Positions 7,757 through 16,127 of a stretch of DNA of 64,000 nt are shown piece after piece. Under the pieces are notes generated by a model. It had not been told where the DNA came from, ran no database searches, and saw nothing but the letters and a program-made list of their open reading frames with translations. The first letter of the stretch is position 1. The number at the start of each line of letters is the position of its first letter. Made by a program: the position numbers and the translations under genes. This stretch comes from Bradymonas sediminis (GTDB lineage: Bacteria; Myxococcota_A; Bradymonadia; Bradymonadales; Bradymonadaceae). The stretch covers positions 2,271,804 to 2,335,803 of the forward strand of contig NZ_CP030032.1 in the NCBI RefSeq assembly GCF_003258315.1, given 5' to 3'.

Positions 7757-10099
7757 ATGACCATGTCTACGCTCAAAGAACTCATCACCCACGAGCACCT
7801 CCTCCCGGTCGCGCCCATGATCTACGCCGCCTGGGCCGACGGTGTTCTTAGCGATACCGAGATGACCAGCCTTCGGGCCTACGCCACCGGTCAAGACTGG
7901 CTCGACGCCGATGCTCAGGCGGCCCTTGGCGCCTGGCTGGACCCCGAAGATCCGCCGTCGGCGACGACGCTGACGCGGCTGCGCGCGGCGATAAGCACAA
8001 GCGCCGGAGACCTGAGTCAGTGCCATCAAATGACGCTCGCCGCGCTCGGCGAGCGCATCGCCACGCGGGAGAACGGCCAGCACCCGCCGGCCTGGTATAG
8101 CGACGACGTCCGCGCCCATATTGAGGCGATTGAGAAGAACCTCGGCTTTGCCCCCAAGGATGCCGCCAGCGCGATTCTCCTGCGCGAGGGTGCCCTCCCC
8201 GCGGCTCAGCGCTTCGAGGAACCTGAGGCGGACTTCGACATTGACGCGATGACCCGCCTGCTCGATGGCCCCTGGCGCGAGACCTGGAAGTCGGTGCGCG
8301 CGTTGCTGGCCAGCGATGCCTTCGAATATGTCGACGATGTCTCGACCGATGCGTACCGAGAACAAGTCCTGGACTGGCTAAAGGTCGTGGCCCGTCACGG
8401 GTTTGGCGACATCGCCCCGAAGTCGAAGGATCCGAGCATGGAAGAAATCGGCGCGTCGATGGGCCGATTTATGGCCTCATTTGAGGCGCTGGGGATGTTC
8501 GACCTGAGCCTGGCCATCAAATTTGGCGTGCAATTTGGCCTATTTGGCGGGAGCATCCTCTTTTTGGGGACGCCGAAGCACCACGAAAAATACCTCGCCG
8601 ACGTGGGAAGCGCCCGCCTGCTCGGCGGCTTCGCGATGACCGAGCGCGGCCACGGCTCCAACGTCCAGGACCTTCAGACGACGGCGACTTTCGACCCGGA
8701 GCGCGACGAATTCGTCATCCACACCCCGACCGACCAGGCCCAAAAGGAATGGATCGGCAACGCGGCGGTCCACGGGCAAATGATGACGGTCTTTGCCCAA
8801 TTGCATACCGCCGGCGAGCAATACGGCGTGCACGCGTTTCTGGTGCCCGTTCGCGACGCAGATGGCCAACCTGCCCCGGGCGTGCGCCTCAAAGACTGCG
8901 GCCACAAGATGGGGCTCAACGGGGTCGACAACGGGCGCATCTGGTTTGACCAGGTGCGCATTCCCCGCGAGAACCTTTTGGACCGCTACGCGAGCGTGTC
9001 GCCCCAGGGCGAGTATTCCAGCCCAATCGCCAGCGGCGGCAAGCGCTTCTTCACGATGCTTGGGACGCTGGTCGCCGGGCGCATCAGCGTCGCCGCCTGC
9101 GGGCTCACCGCCTCGAAGTCCGCCCTGGCCATCGCCACACGCTACGGCGCGATGCGCCGGCAATTCGGCCCCGCCGGCAAGCCCGAGTCACCGATCCTCA
9201 ACTACCCGACCCATCAGCAGCGCCTGATGCCGCGCATCGCGACCGCCTATGGCCTGCATTTTGCGGTCGAAAAGTTGCGCCAGCGCTATATCGAAACCCG
9301 CGGCAACGAGGATAATCGCGAGGTCGAGGCCATGGCCGCGGCGCTGAAATCCTTCAGTTCGTGGCACGCGATTGAGGCGACCCAGGCGGCGCGCGAATGC
9401 TGCGGCGGGATGGGCTATTTGAGCGAGAACCGCATCAGCCCCAACCGGGTCGACGTCGACATCTTCGCGACCTTCGAGGGCGATAATACCGTGCTGATGA
9501 TGCTCGTCGCCCGAAGCCTGTTGAGCCAATATCGCCAGCAATTTGAGAACGCGTCGATCTTTACGCTCGCGCGTTTTGTCGCCGGCCAGGCCGCCAGCGC
9601 GATCCAAAAGCGCAACCCGCTGGTGACCCGTGACACGGCGCCCGAGCATCTGCGCGACGCGGACTTCCAATTGCGGGTATTTCGCACGCGCGAAGATGAT
9701 CTTCTCGGCTCCGCCGCGCAGCGCCTCAAACGTCGCCTGGACAATGACATGGACGCCTTCGACGCCTTCAACGAGGTTCAGCCGCACCTGCTCTCGCTGG
9801 CCAACGCCCACGCCGAGCGCGTCGTGATGGAGTGTTTCGCCGAGGGCGTCGACGCCGCCCAAGACCCCGCGCTCAAACGCACGCTCACCATGCTGCGCGA
9901 CCTCTATGCGATGGAATATCTGCACCGCGATATCGGCTGGTTCCTGGAGAACGGCTATGTCGAACCTCAAAAGTCCCGGGCGATTCGAGACCTTCGCAAT
10001 CAACTCTGCGCCGACGCGCGCCAGCAAGCGCTCCCGCTGGTGAACGCCTGGGGAATCCCCGACGGCGTGCTGAGCGCGCCGATCGCTTTCCCCCGATAA
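7757..10099 (+). CDS. acyl-CoA oxidase with N-terminal TerB-like domain
   Basis: 780 residues; start ATG at 7757 (a second ATG lies 6 bp on). Residues about 10-80 resemble the TerB helical fold (YAAWADGVLSDTEMTSLRAYA). The rest matches the acyl-CoA oxidase/dehydrogenase fold. It has a flavin-binding middle domain with TERGHGSNVQDLQTTATFD, a substrate region with KDCGHKMGLNGVDNGRIWFD, and C-terminal helices with the conserved TFEGDNTVLMMLVA. The Glu in TFEGDN is the usual catalytic base. Length and the HGSNV...GLNGVDN pattern are closer to peroxisomal-type oxidases (ACOX) than to ordinary acyl-CoA dehydrogenases. It would oxidise acyl-CoA to enoyl-CoA and pass electrons to O2, giving H2O2. The TerB fusion is unusual. 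Convergent with the 326-aa membrane protein gene across a shared terminator. Confidence 0.9.
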   Translation: MTMSTLKELITHEHLLPVAPMIYAAWADGVLSDTEMTSLRAYATGQDWLDADAQAALGAWLDPEDPPSATTLTRLRAAISTSAGDLSQCHQMTLAALGERIATRENGQHPPAWYSDDVRAHIEAIEKNLGFAPKDAASAILLREGALPAAQRFEEPEADFDIDAMTRLLDGPWRETWKSVRALLASDAFEYVDDVSTDAYREQVLDWLKVVARHGFGDIAPKSKDPSMEEIGASMGRFMASFEALGMFDLSLAIKFGVQFGLFGGSILFLGTPKHHEKYLADVGSARLLGGFAMTERGHGSNVQDLQTTATFDPERDEFVIHTPTDQAQKEWIGNAAVHGQMMTVFAQLHTAGEQYGVHAFLVPVRDADGQPAPGVRLKDCGHKMGLNGVDNGRIWFDQVRIPRENLLDRYASVSPQGEYSSPIASGGKRFFTMLGTLVAGRISVAACGLTASKSALAIATRYGAMRRQFGPAGKPESPILNYPTHQQRLMPRIATAYGLHFAVEKLRQRYIETRGNEDNREVEAMAAALKSFSSWHAIEATQAARECCGGMGYLSENRISPNRVDVDIFATFEGDNTVLMMLVARSLLSQYRQQFENASIFTLARFVAGQAASAIQKRNPLVTRDTAPEHLRDADFQLRVFRTREDDLLGSAAQRLKRRLDNDMDAFDAFNEVQPHLLSLANAHAERVVMECFAEGVDAAQDPALKRTLTMLRDLYAMEYLHRDIGWFLENGYVEPQKSRAIRDLRNQLCADARQQALPLVNAWGIPDGVLSAPIAFPR

Positions 10100-10132
10100 G
10101 CGAAGTCTTGTAACGGAGCGAGGACGAACAAA

Positions 10133-10169
10133 AACCGCCCGGGCGCCTTCAGTTGGCGTCCGGGCGGTT
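10133..10169. terminator. bidirectional intrinsic terminator
   Basis: A 15-bp stem AACCGCCCGGGCGCC / GGCGTCCGGGCGGTT (one mismatch) with a 7-nt loop lies between two convergent genes. The run of A residues before it on the + strand becomes a T-run after the hairpin on the - strand, so it best terminates the gene at 10190-11170. It may also stop acyl-CoA oxidase transcription. Confidence 0.85.
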
Positions 10170-10189
10170 CATTTGTTTGCTGCGCTGAC

Positions 10190-11170
10190 TTACTCCGAGT
10201 CGACCGCTTCGGATTCAGCTGAATCGACGGCTTCCTCGCCCGCGGCCTCAACTTCCGCAGCTTCGTCCACCTCTAAATCAGCGTCGCCTTCTTCTGTTGG
10301 CGCGACGTTAAGGTAGGTGGGAATAACCTTGCGAATCTCGAGCTTGCCGACCGATGCGCGCGACGGCCCAAGCTCGTACTCGACCTGAAGGCGCTCGGCT
10401 CCATCGGGCCCAACCAAAATATAGACGGTCGAGCGGTCGTGGCGATTCTCAACCGACTTGATCTTCACCTCGCCCTCGCGAAAGACCGGCTTCTGGTCCG
10501 CCAAAAAGGTGCGAAATGCCGCCATCTCGGGGAAGCGCGATGCGACGAGCGCATACGCCGTTTCGTCATTGCCGCTGCGCAGCGCCCGGTGAAAATCCAA
10601 CACGACGACCGCCGCGGGCTCGGCGCGAAGGTCGCGGCTTCGCTGCTCGAACAGGAGCGAGTCCAGCGTCAATACGGGTTCTTCGGAGTCCGCCACCGGC
10701 TGGGCGTCGATGCCCAAAATCATGACGAGCTTCTGGGAACTCTCCGGCGGCGTAAACTCGACGCTGATATCCCAGTGACCGTCGGCGGTCATGGTAGAAC
10801 CCATGATATTTGGCAGCGCCCCGTCGATAAGGCTGGCGTACTCGTCGCGCTGAAGGCTGAGCTGGTCGACCGAAATCTTCGCCGCCAAATCCTCAGACAT
10901 CTTGGCGCGAATCGCCTCGAGCTTATTTGCCTTGAGGTCACTGGCGACCTCCGTGGCCATCTTCTGTGCGGCGACTTCCTGGACAATAAACTCTTTGAAC
11001 GATCCGCAGCAGGAGACCGTCTGCCAGGCGCCAAACGCCAGCGCGACACCGAATAGAATAAGAATGACCAGGCACCCGATGCCCAGAATCTTCCAGACTT
11101 TTTTGCCCCCGCCTGAGCCGGAGTCACCGCTGACAAAATCACTGGGCGGCTTAAATTCGATGCGCGACAT
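10190..11170 (-). CDS. membrane-anchored protein of unknown function
   Basis: 326 residues; start ATG at 11170 preceded by GAGGAAG. A Gly/Lys-rich N-terminus leads to one membrane helix (about 27-50, WKILGIGCLVILILFGVALAF) followed by CC at about 54-55. The soluble part has a helical segment (about 60-115), a beta-rich segment (about 120-190), an NTF2-like-looking region with LDFHRALRSGNDETAYALVASRFPEM, and an acidic C-terminal tail (about 285-326, Glu/Ala/Asp/Ser repeats). Topology suggests a single-pass protein with a periplasmic domain. The NTF2-like reading is weak. It is the last gene of a possible group starting with the ECF sigma gene. Confidence 0.7.
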   Translation of the reverse strand: MSRIEFKPPSDFVSGDSGSGGGKKVWKILGIGCLVILILFGVALAFGAWQTVSCCGSFKEFIVQEVAAQKMATEVASDLKANKLEAIRAKMSEDLAAKISVDQLSLQRDEYASLIDGALPNIMGSTMTADGHWDISVEFTPPESSQKLVMILGIDAQPVADSEEPVLTLDSLLFEQRSRDLRAEPAAVVVLDFHRALRSGNDETAYALVASRFPEMAAFRTFLADQKPVFREGEVKIKSVENRHDRSTVYILVGPDGAERLQVEYELGPSRASVGKLEIRKVIPTYLNVAPTEEGDADLEVDEAAEVEAAGEEAVDSAESEAVDSE

Positions 11171-11224
11171 AATGGGTCTTCCTCGAGGAGCTGACCGCAG
11201 GATAACTGCGGGAGCGTGTCGTCT

Positions 11225-12217
11225 TTAGAGCGAGTAGAATACCGCCGGCGCGGCCGGCTCAATCTGCAATATATAGGGTTTATCGGGGTCGTAGAGTTCC
11301 CCGTCAAGCACATATCCGGCGCTGCCGTCGATATGAATGCGCCTAAAACCGGCGTTCGGCTTCGAAGCCGTGCCGCCCAGCGCGCGCAAAAAGTCCGGCT
11401 TTAGCCGGCTCTGCGTGACCTGCGACAATAGCTCCCTGGGCGTGTCACCGCTTCGAAAGCTTGGATGCTCCGACGCCAGATGCAGCCCAAACCAGCTCGA
11501 CTCAAGGCTGCCGGCCAACCAGAATCCGAAGGACTCGGCGTGCGGCTTTCCGTCCACGCTGATACGCGCCTGCACCAATTTAGGCGCAGCGCTTCCGCTC
11601 ATCACCAGGCGCTTCGCCATGCCGCTGAGCACCGACCCGGCGGCGATCACGCTGCTTGAGCGCTCCCCTGCGCCCCGGTGAAATCCCTCGAAAATATCGT
11701 AAAAAAGTCCCGCGCCGCAGGCAAACCCGTATTGGGACGCGGGCAACGCCGACGATGTGATTTTGAGCATCGGCAGCCGGCGACGCTTAAGCCCACCGGC
11801 TCGATGCGCCCGGCTCAACTGTTTGAGCGCCTTCGGGCTCGGCGCGCCCGCGCCGAGGGCGTCGGCCACGGTATGCACGGCCCCTACCGCCATCACCGCG
11901 AGGTTCAACGGGGTGCGATGCGCGCTAAAGTGGCGGCGATGCAAGGTCAAAATCTCGGCGACCACGGCATCCGACCCGAGCACCAGGATCAAATCCGCGC
12001 CCTCATCGAGGAAGCGCTCGAGAGCATCCCGACGACTCTCGTCGTGGGCTTCCGTGAGGAAATGCGCCGACTCCAACGCCGCGGAGTCGAGCTCCGAGCG
12101 CGCTTTTGCGCTCGCGAAAACCCCGATCAGCCCAGAGGACTGCTCGCCTGGGCTCGAGCCTTGAGACGCGTCACTGGCGTCGTTGTTTCTGCGTTTCTTT
12201 TTTGAAAATATCGACAT
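11225..12217 (-). CDS. probable catalytically inactive diacylglycerol/sphingosine-kinase-fold protein
   Basis: 331 residues from the ATG at 12217, preceded by TATGGAG at good spacing; an earlier in-frame start was not used. The order of conserved blocks follows the DAGK/lipid kinase fold. LILVLGSDAVVAEIL (about 76-90) sits where GGDGTxNEVL is expected. PLNLAVMAVGAVHTVADALG (103-122) sits where the PxGTxNDFAxxLG block is expected. FACGAGLFYDIFEGF falls at the usual GxGFDA position, and YVLDGELYDPDKPYILQI is very like the C-terminal vqiDGE block. The nucleotide-binding GGDGT and GTxND residues are replaced, so phosphotransfer is unlikely. It may bind lipid or act as a regulator. The basic N-terminus (FSKKKRR) could contact membranes. 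The family call is inference from motif order. Confidence 0.6.
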   Translation of the reverse strand: MSIFSKKKRRNNDASDASQGSSPGEQSSGLIGVFASAKARSELDSAALESAHFLTEAHDESRRDALERFLDEGADLILVLGSDAVVAEILTLHRRHFSAHRTPLNLAVMAVGAVHTVADALGAGAPSPKALKQLSRAHRAGGLKRRRLPMLKITSSALPASQYGFACGAGLFYDIFEGFHRGAGERSSSVIAAGSVLSGMAKRLVMSGSAAPKLVQARISVDGKPHAESFGFWLAGSLESSWFGLHLASEHPSFRSGDTPRELLSQVTQSRLKPDFLRALGGTASKPNAGFRRIHIDGSAGYVLDGELYDPDKPYILQIEPAAPAVFYSL

Positions 12218-12365
12218 TAAAACTCCATACGATGTTGGCGCATACCTTACGCCAAAAAAGCTCTGAAGCAAGCGACACCGCCCGATGGCGACGCAACTTG
12301 CGACAGAGCTTCGATGGAGTAGCCGGTATGAAGGAGGCCACCTTCGGCGCTCACCAGCCCCAGGG

Positions 12366-13157
12366 TTATTTCTGAAGCGAGGAGCCGACCAACTCGAGCA
12401 TCTCCTGCTCGGGCAGATCGCTGGTCATCGTATAAGTAATGCCGTTGCTCTGAAGGACCGCGACCTCGTAGCCGTGGCTGTTGAGCACCGCGATCTCGCG
12501 GCCGTTGACCGTGCGAATCTTATCGCTGGGGACCTTGAAATCTTTGCTATGGAACATCATGACGCTCAGGCGCGCGCCGTCGATATCGTAGAGGGCGTAG
12601 GCCGCCCGGTGGTCTTTGATATGTGCGATACGACCGCCGATGAGCCGGACTCGGTCGGACTGAAAGGTAGGAAGGCGCACGGGGAAGTCGACCTTACCGC
12701 GGAACCAACGCGTGACGTTCTGATTCTCGGGGCCGGTAACTTCGACCGGCAAATCGCCCTTATGCCAGTCGATGGTATTCTCGACCACCGGCACCTGCTC
12801 ACTGGACGCCGGCATGACCGTAAGTTTGGGCATAAAGACGAAGATCATCATCACAGACGCCGCCAGCGGCGCTCCGATGACCGCGGCCCGCACAAATGGG
12901 CTGCGGCGGCGGCGAGCGCGGCGGTCTTGGCGCTCAACGTCTTTGATTTGTTCGGTGATACGCAGGTGCAAGGACTGCGGGGCTTTCTGGCCGCCGAGCA
13001 CTTCGCGGAAGCGCTTTTTGAATTGGAATCTCATCTCCGCCTGTGCCCGGCAATCGGAGCAGGCGCGCAGATGAGCTTCGATCTCCGCCCTTTCGCGCTC
13101 CTCAAACTCGCCGTCGACATACGCGTCGCTAAAAAGTTGAAATTCCTGACAATTCAT
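12366..13157 (-). CDS. anti-sigma factor with zinc-finger (ZAS) domain
   Basis: 263 residues. The N-terminal region has MNCQEFQLFSDAYVDGEFEERERAEIEAHLRACSDC in register with the putative zinc finger of ZAS anti-sigma factors (C3, then HLRACSDC, the H-x3-C-x2-C signature). A membrane helix lies at about 91-112 (VIGAPLAASVMMIFVFM). The C-terminal part is extracytoplasmic with beta-rich character, and a segment (FRGKVDFPVRLPTF) recalls sensor domains of this class. It lies 67 bp downstream of the ECF sigma gene, the classic arrangement. It should hold that sigma factor at the membrane or in the cytoplasm and release it on a signal such as thiol oxidation or envelope stress. The signal itself is not visible. 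Confidence 0.88.
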   Translation of the reverse strand: MNCQEFQLFSDAYVDGEFEERERAEIEAHLRACSDCRAQAEMRFQFKKRFREVLGGQKAPQSLHLRITEQIKDVERQDRRARRRRSPFVRAAVIGAPLAASVMMIFVFMPKLTVMPASSEQVPVVENTIDWHKGDLPVEVTGPENQNVTRWFRGKVDFPVRLPTFQSDRVRLIGGRIAHIKDHRAAYALYDIDGARLSVMMFHSKDFKVPSDKIRTVNGREIAVLNSHGYEVAVLQSNGITYTMTSDLPEQEMLELVGSSLQK

Positions 13158-13224
13158 CTCGGTCCTCGTAAAAAAGTGATATTACAGCACGCCTGGATAG
13201 GCAGCGAAGCACATAACCTGCCTA

Positions 13225-13890
13225 TCAGGCTTGGGCGCGTTTGAGTCGATATTCTTCGAGAACCGTCGTGTTCTCACCCTGAGCCGCGTCTTCTTCGGCG
13301 GCGTCCTCCGCGGCGATATAGCCTTCCTTGCGGGCGTATTCTTCCAGGCCCGCCTGAAGCATGCGCCGCCCACGGTAGAGTCGGCTCATCACCGTGCCGA
13401 TGGGGCAGTCCATGATCTCGGCGATCTCTTTATAGGCGAAGTCCTGCAGGTCAGCCAAGAGAACGACCATGCGGAAGTCCACCGGCATTGCCTCAAGCGC
13501 GGCCTTCACCTCGTCGCCGAACACCTTGAAATAGAGACGCTCTTCGTCTTCGCCGAAGTCGTCCACGAACGGGTTGGTCGGCGGCGCCTCGGCACGCTCC
13601 TGGAGCGGGCGATAATCGTCGTCGACCAGAAACTCACGGCTCTTCTTGGACTTACGATACCGGTTGATGAAGGTATTCGTCATGATCTTGAAGAGCCACG
13701 CCTTGCAATTCGTGCCGCTCTCGTAGCGGTCGAAATAGCGATAGGCCTTCAGCATAGCCTCTTGCACGAGATCCTCGGCGTCCTGCTCATCTTTGGTCAT
13801 CCGTAGAGCGGTGCCATATAGAGCGTCGAGGTGGGGGACCGCTTCGCGTTCAAACCCGATATCCTTTTCGCTGCGCTTTTTGCCGAACAT
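13225..13890 (-). CDS. ECF-family RNA polymerase sigma factor
   Basis: 221 residues from the ATG at 13890, chosen because AGAGGCG sits just before it (an ATG 18 bp earlier lacks this). Region 2 is clear (ALRMTKDEQDAEDLVQEAMLKAYRYFDRYE, then NCKAWLFKIMTNTFINRYRK). Region 4 follows (RMVVLLADLQDFAYKEIAEIMDCPIGTVMSRLYRGRRML), with the helix-turn-helix that reads the -35 element. The central linker and the acidic C-terminal tail (about 190-215) are longer than in minimal ECF factors. The pairing with the ZAS anti-sigma gene downstream is typical of the SigR/RpoE-like groups. Likely self-regulated, but I could not find a convincing ECF promoter upstream. Confidence 0.92.
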   Translation of the reverse strand: MFGKKRSEKDIGFEREAVPHLDALYGTALRMTKDEQDAEDLVQEAMLKAYRYFDRYESGTNCKAWLFKIMTNTFINRYRKSKKSREFLVDDDYRPLQERAEAPPTNPFVDDFGEDEERLYFKVFGDEVKAALEAMPVDFRMVVLLADLQDFAYKEIAEIMDCPIGTVMSRLYRGRRMLQAGLEEYARKEGYIAAEDAAEEDAAQGENTTVLEEYRLKRAQA

Positions 13891-14214
13891 ATCGCCTCTT
13901 TCTTTCAAATTGAGTCAAATGGTTACTCGCGAAGACAAAGCTTCGAATTTAATCAATCAAACTCACGAAGTCTTGCGTTCACCTATTACAACAATAGGCT
14001 CCTCGCATTCTATTTCATAAGACTTCAAGATCACGGGATTTATTCTAATGCGACGCACTCCGTGAAATCCAAAGGCGCCAAAACAAGCAAACAAAACCCA
14101 ACAAATTCAACGACATGCAACCAATTAAGGAGCTGAACGCGCGCGTTCGCCCCGCCGAAGAACTTTCGATCGCGCGCAAAGCTCAAGCGCCCGTGCGCCT
14201 ACCCGGCGTGGCCA
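13891..14214. other. AT-rich intergenic region upstream of the ECF sigma gene
   Basis: 324 bp, clearly more AT-rich than its surroundings. It should hold the promoter of the sigma operon (minus strand) and the 3' end of the alanine dehydrogenase mRNA. A 6-bp hairpin (CCTATT-ACAAC-AATAGG) lies at 13982-13998. No gene, no convincing -35/-10 pair and no T-tract terminator were found. Confidence 0.5.
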
Positions 14215-15336
14215 TCAGGGGCGCCCCACCGCATCAAGCGCCGGGGTATACTCAAGCTCGAGCGAGGCCGCGACGGCCGGATGCGTGACGCAACCCGCGT
14301 AGGTATTCAGCCCTTTGGCCAGCGCCGAGTCTGAGCGCACCGCCACCTCGATCCCCCGCTGCGCAATCGCCAACCCGTCGCGCAGCGTCGTGTTGCCCAG
14401 CGCAAAGGTCGAGGTGCGCGGCACCGCGCCGGGCATATTTGCGACGCAATAATGCACGATATCATCGATCACATAGGTCGGATGGGCGTGGGTGGTCGGC
14501 TTGCAGGTCTCGATACACCCGCCCTGGTCGACCGCCACGTCCACGACCACGCTGCCCGGCTGCATCTCCTTGAGCAGCGAGCGCGGCACCAGGTTTGGCG
14601 CGCGCGCGCCGGCCAGCAGCACCGCGCCCACCACCAAATCGGCGCCCCGCACCGCCACGGCGATATTCTCGGCGTTCGAATAAAGGGTCTGAATGCGATT
14701 ATTAAACATCTCGTTCAGGTCGCGCAGCCGGTAGAGGTTGACGTCAAAAATCGTGACGTCCGCCCCCATGCCGACGGCCATCGTCGCCGCGTTGGTGCCG
14801 ACGGTTCCGCCGCCGAGGATGACGACCTTGCCGCGCAAGACCCCCGGCACGCCGCCGAGCAGCACGCCTTTGCCCCCGGCGCTGCGCTCCAGGCTGCGCG
14901 CGCCGACCTGAATCGACATCCGCCCGGCGACCTCGCTCATCGGCTCGAGCAGCGGCAGTCGCCCGTCGGCCAACTCGATGGTCTCGTAGGCCACCGCCGA
15001 CACCTTCTTCTCAAGCAACACCTGCGCCAACTCCGGCACCGCCGCCAGGTGCAAATAGGTGTAGAGAATCTGGTTGGGCTGCATCAGATCATATTCGGAG
15101 GGAAGCGGCTCCTTCACCTTGACGATCATGTCGGAGTTTTCCCAAATATCGCGCGGGTTATCCAAGATCTGCGCGCCCGAGTCGTGATATTCGGCGTCGG
15201 AGATGCCGCTGCCCTCCCCGGCCCCCTTCTGGATACGAACCTGGTGCCCTCGCGACACATATTCGCGCACGGAAGCCGGAATCAACCCGACACGATACTC
15301 GTTATCTTTGATCTCGGTTGGAACGCCGATTCTCAT
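14215..15336 (-). CDS. ald: alanine dehydrogenase
   Basis: 373 residues, the usual length for the family; ATG at 15336 preceded by GGAG. Conserved points visible are MRIGVPTEIKDNEYRVGL at the N-terminus (R15, substrate carboxylate), KVKEPL (K75, pyruvate contact), YLHLAA (H96, general acid/base) and the NAD-binding GGGTVGTNAATMAVGMGADV at about 173-195. MPGAVPRTSTFALGNTTL near residue 300 is also typical. It interconverts L-alanine with pyruvate and ammonia using NAD+, linking amino-acid use to central metabolism. It stands alone on the minus strand, divergent from the nitroreductase gene. Confidence 0.96.
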   Translation of the reverse strand: MRIGVPTEIKDNEYRVGLIPASVREYVSRGHQVRIQKGAGEGSGISDAEYHDSGAQILDNPRDIWENSDMIVKVKEPLPSEYDLMQPNQILYTYLHLAAVPELAQVLLEKKVSAVAYETIELADGRLPLLEPMSEVAGRMSIQVGARSLERSAGGKGVLLGGVPGVLRGKVVILGGGTVGTNAATMAVGMGADVTIFDVNLYRLRDLNEMFNNRIQTLYSNAENIAVAVRGADLVVGAVLLAGARAPNLVPRSLLKEMQPGSVVVDVAVDQGGCIETCKPTTHAHPTYVIDDIVHYCVANMPGAVPRTSTFALGNTTLRDGLAIAQRGIEVAVRSDSALAKGLNTYAGCVTHPAVAASLELEYTPALDAVGRP

Positions 15337-15539
15337 CTTCTAACTCCGAATCCTGGGGAATTTTGGCGGAAGTTTGACTCGAATTGAGCTCGACTTCTGG
15401 GGGTGCTCAGTTGCAATACTGCGCACTGAGCATATATAGCGACCCTGATGGAGCCGCGCAACGCGCTGCCTCAGCGCTCGCACAGCCCCATGCCAATTGT
15501 ATGTCACTCAATGCATCCCATAAAACCTTTGAGGGCTCA

Positions 15540-16112
15540 ATGAACACACGCGAAGCCATTCTCACCCGCCGCACCGTCCAAAAATTCAGCACCGACCCGG
15601 TCCCCGAGGGCTGTGTTGAACGCGCCGTGGAATGCGCGCTGCGCGCCCCAAACCACAAGCTCACGAACCCCTGGCGCTTCCGGCGCGCGGGGCCTGAGAC
15701 CCGCGAAAAATTGCTCAATATCGTGCTCGATATCAAACGGGCTGACGCCGCGGCCAAGGGGCGCGAGCTCAAGCAGCAGAGCATCGATATGATTCAGGCC
15801 AAAGCCGGCAACTCGCCCGAATTGCTCGTGGTCACCCAGATTCGCAATGATGAGGACGCCTTTCGCAGCCGCGAGGACTACGCCGCGATTGCCTGCGCGA
15901 TCCAGAATATCTCGCTGTCGCTGTGGTCCGAAGGCGTGGGCAGCAAGTGGGCGACCGGCGGGCCGACCCGCCACCCGGACACCTATAAGCTATTGGGGAT
16001 TGACCCGGCGAGTGAGGAGATCGTCGGATTCGTCCGCATCGGTCACCCCATGGTGGAGCCCATGGAGTCGCCGCGCCTGCCGCTCAAAGATGTCTACTCG
16101 GAGCTCCCCTGA
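15540..16112 (+). CDS. nitroreductase-family flavoprotein
   Basis: 190 residues from the ATG at 15540, preceded by GAGGG. The longer upstream frame was discarded because the nitroreductase fold starts at REAILTRRTVQKFSTDPVP. Other family features are ALRAPNHKLTNPWRF (FMN/N-terminal block), ELLVVTQIRND, and a C-terminal block GFVRIGHPMVEP (usually GFxxxG). Such enzymes use FMN and NAD(P)H to reduce nitro compounds, quinones or flavins. The substrate is unknown. Divergent from ald, so the 200-bp region between them should contain two promoters. Confidence 0.88.
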   Translation: MNTREAILTRRTVQKFSTDPVPEGCVERAVECALRAPNHKLTNPWRFRRAGPETREKLLNIVLDIKRADAAAKGRELKQQSIDMIQAKAGNSPELLVVTQIRNDEDAFRSREDYAAIACAIQNISLSLWSEGVGSKWATGGPTRHPDTYKLLGIDPASEEIVGFVRIGHPMVEPMESPRLPLKDVYSELP

Positions 16113-16127
16113 GCCCACGCGGGCGCG

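Noticed and set aside
14452-15387. 311-aa plus-strand ORF opposite ald
   Set aside because: Antisense of a well-conserved enzyme; composition is His/Arg-rich as expected for a shadow frame.
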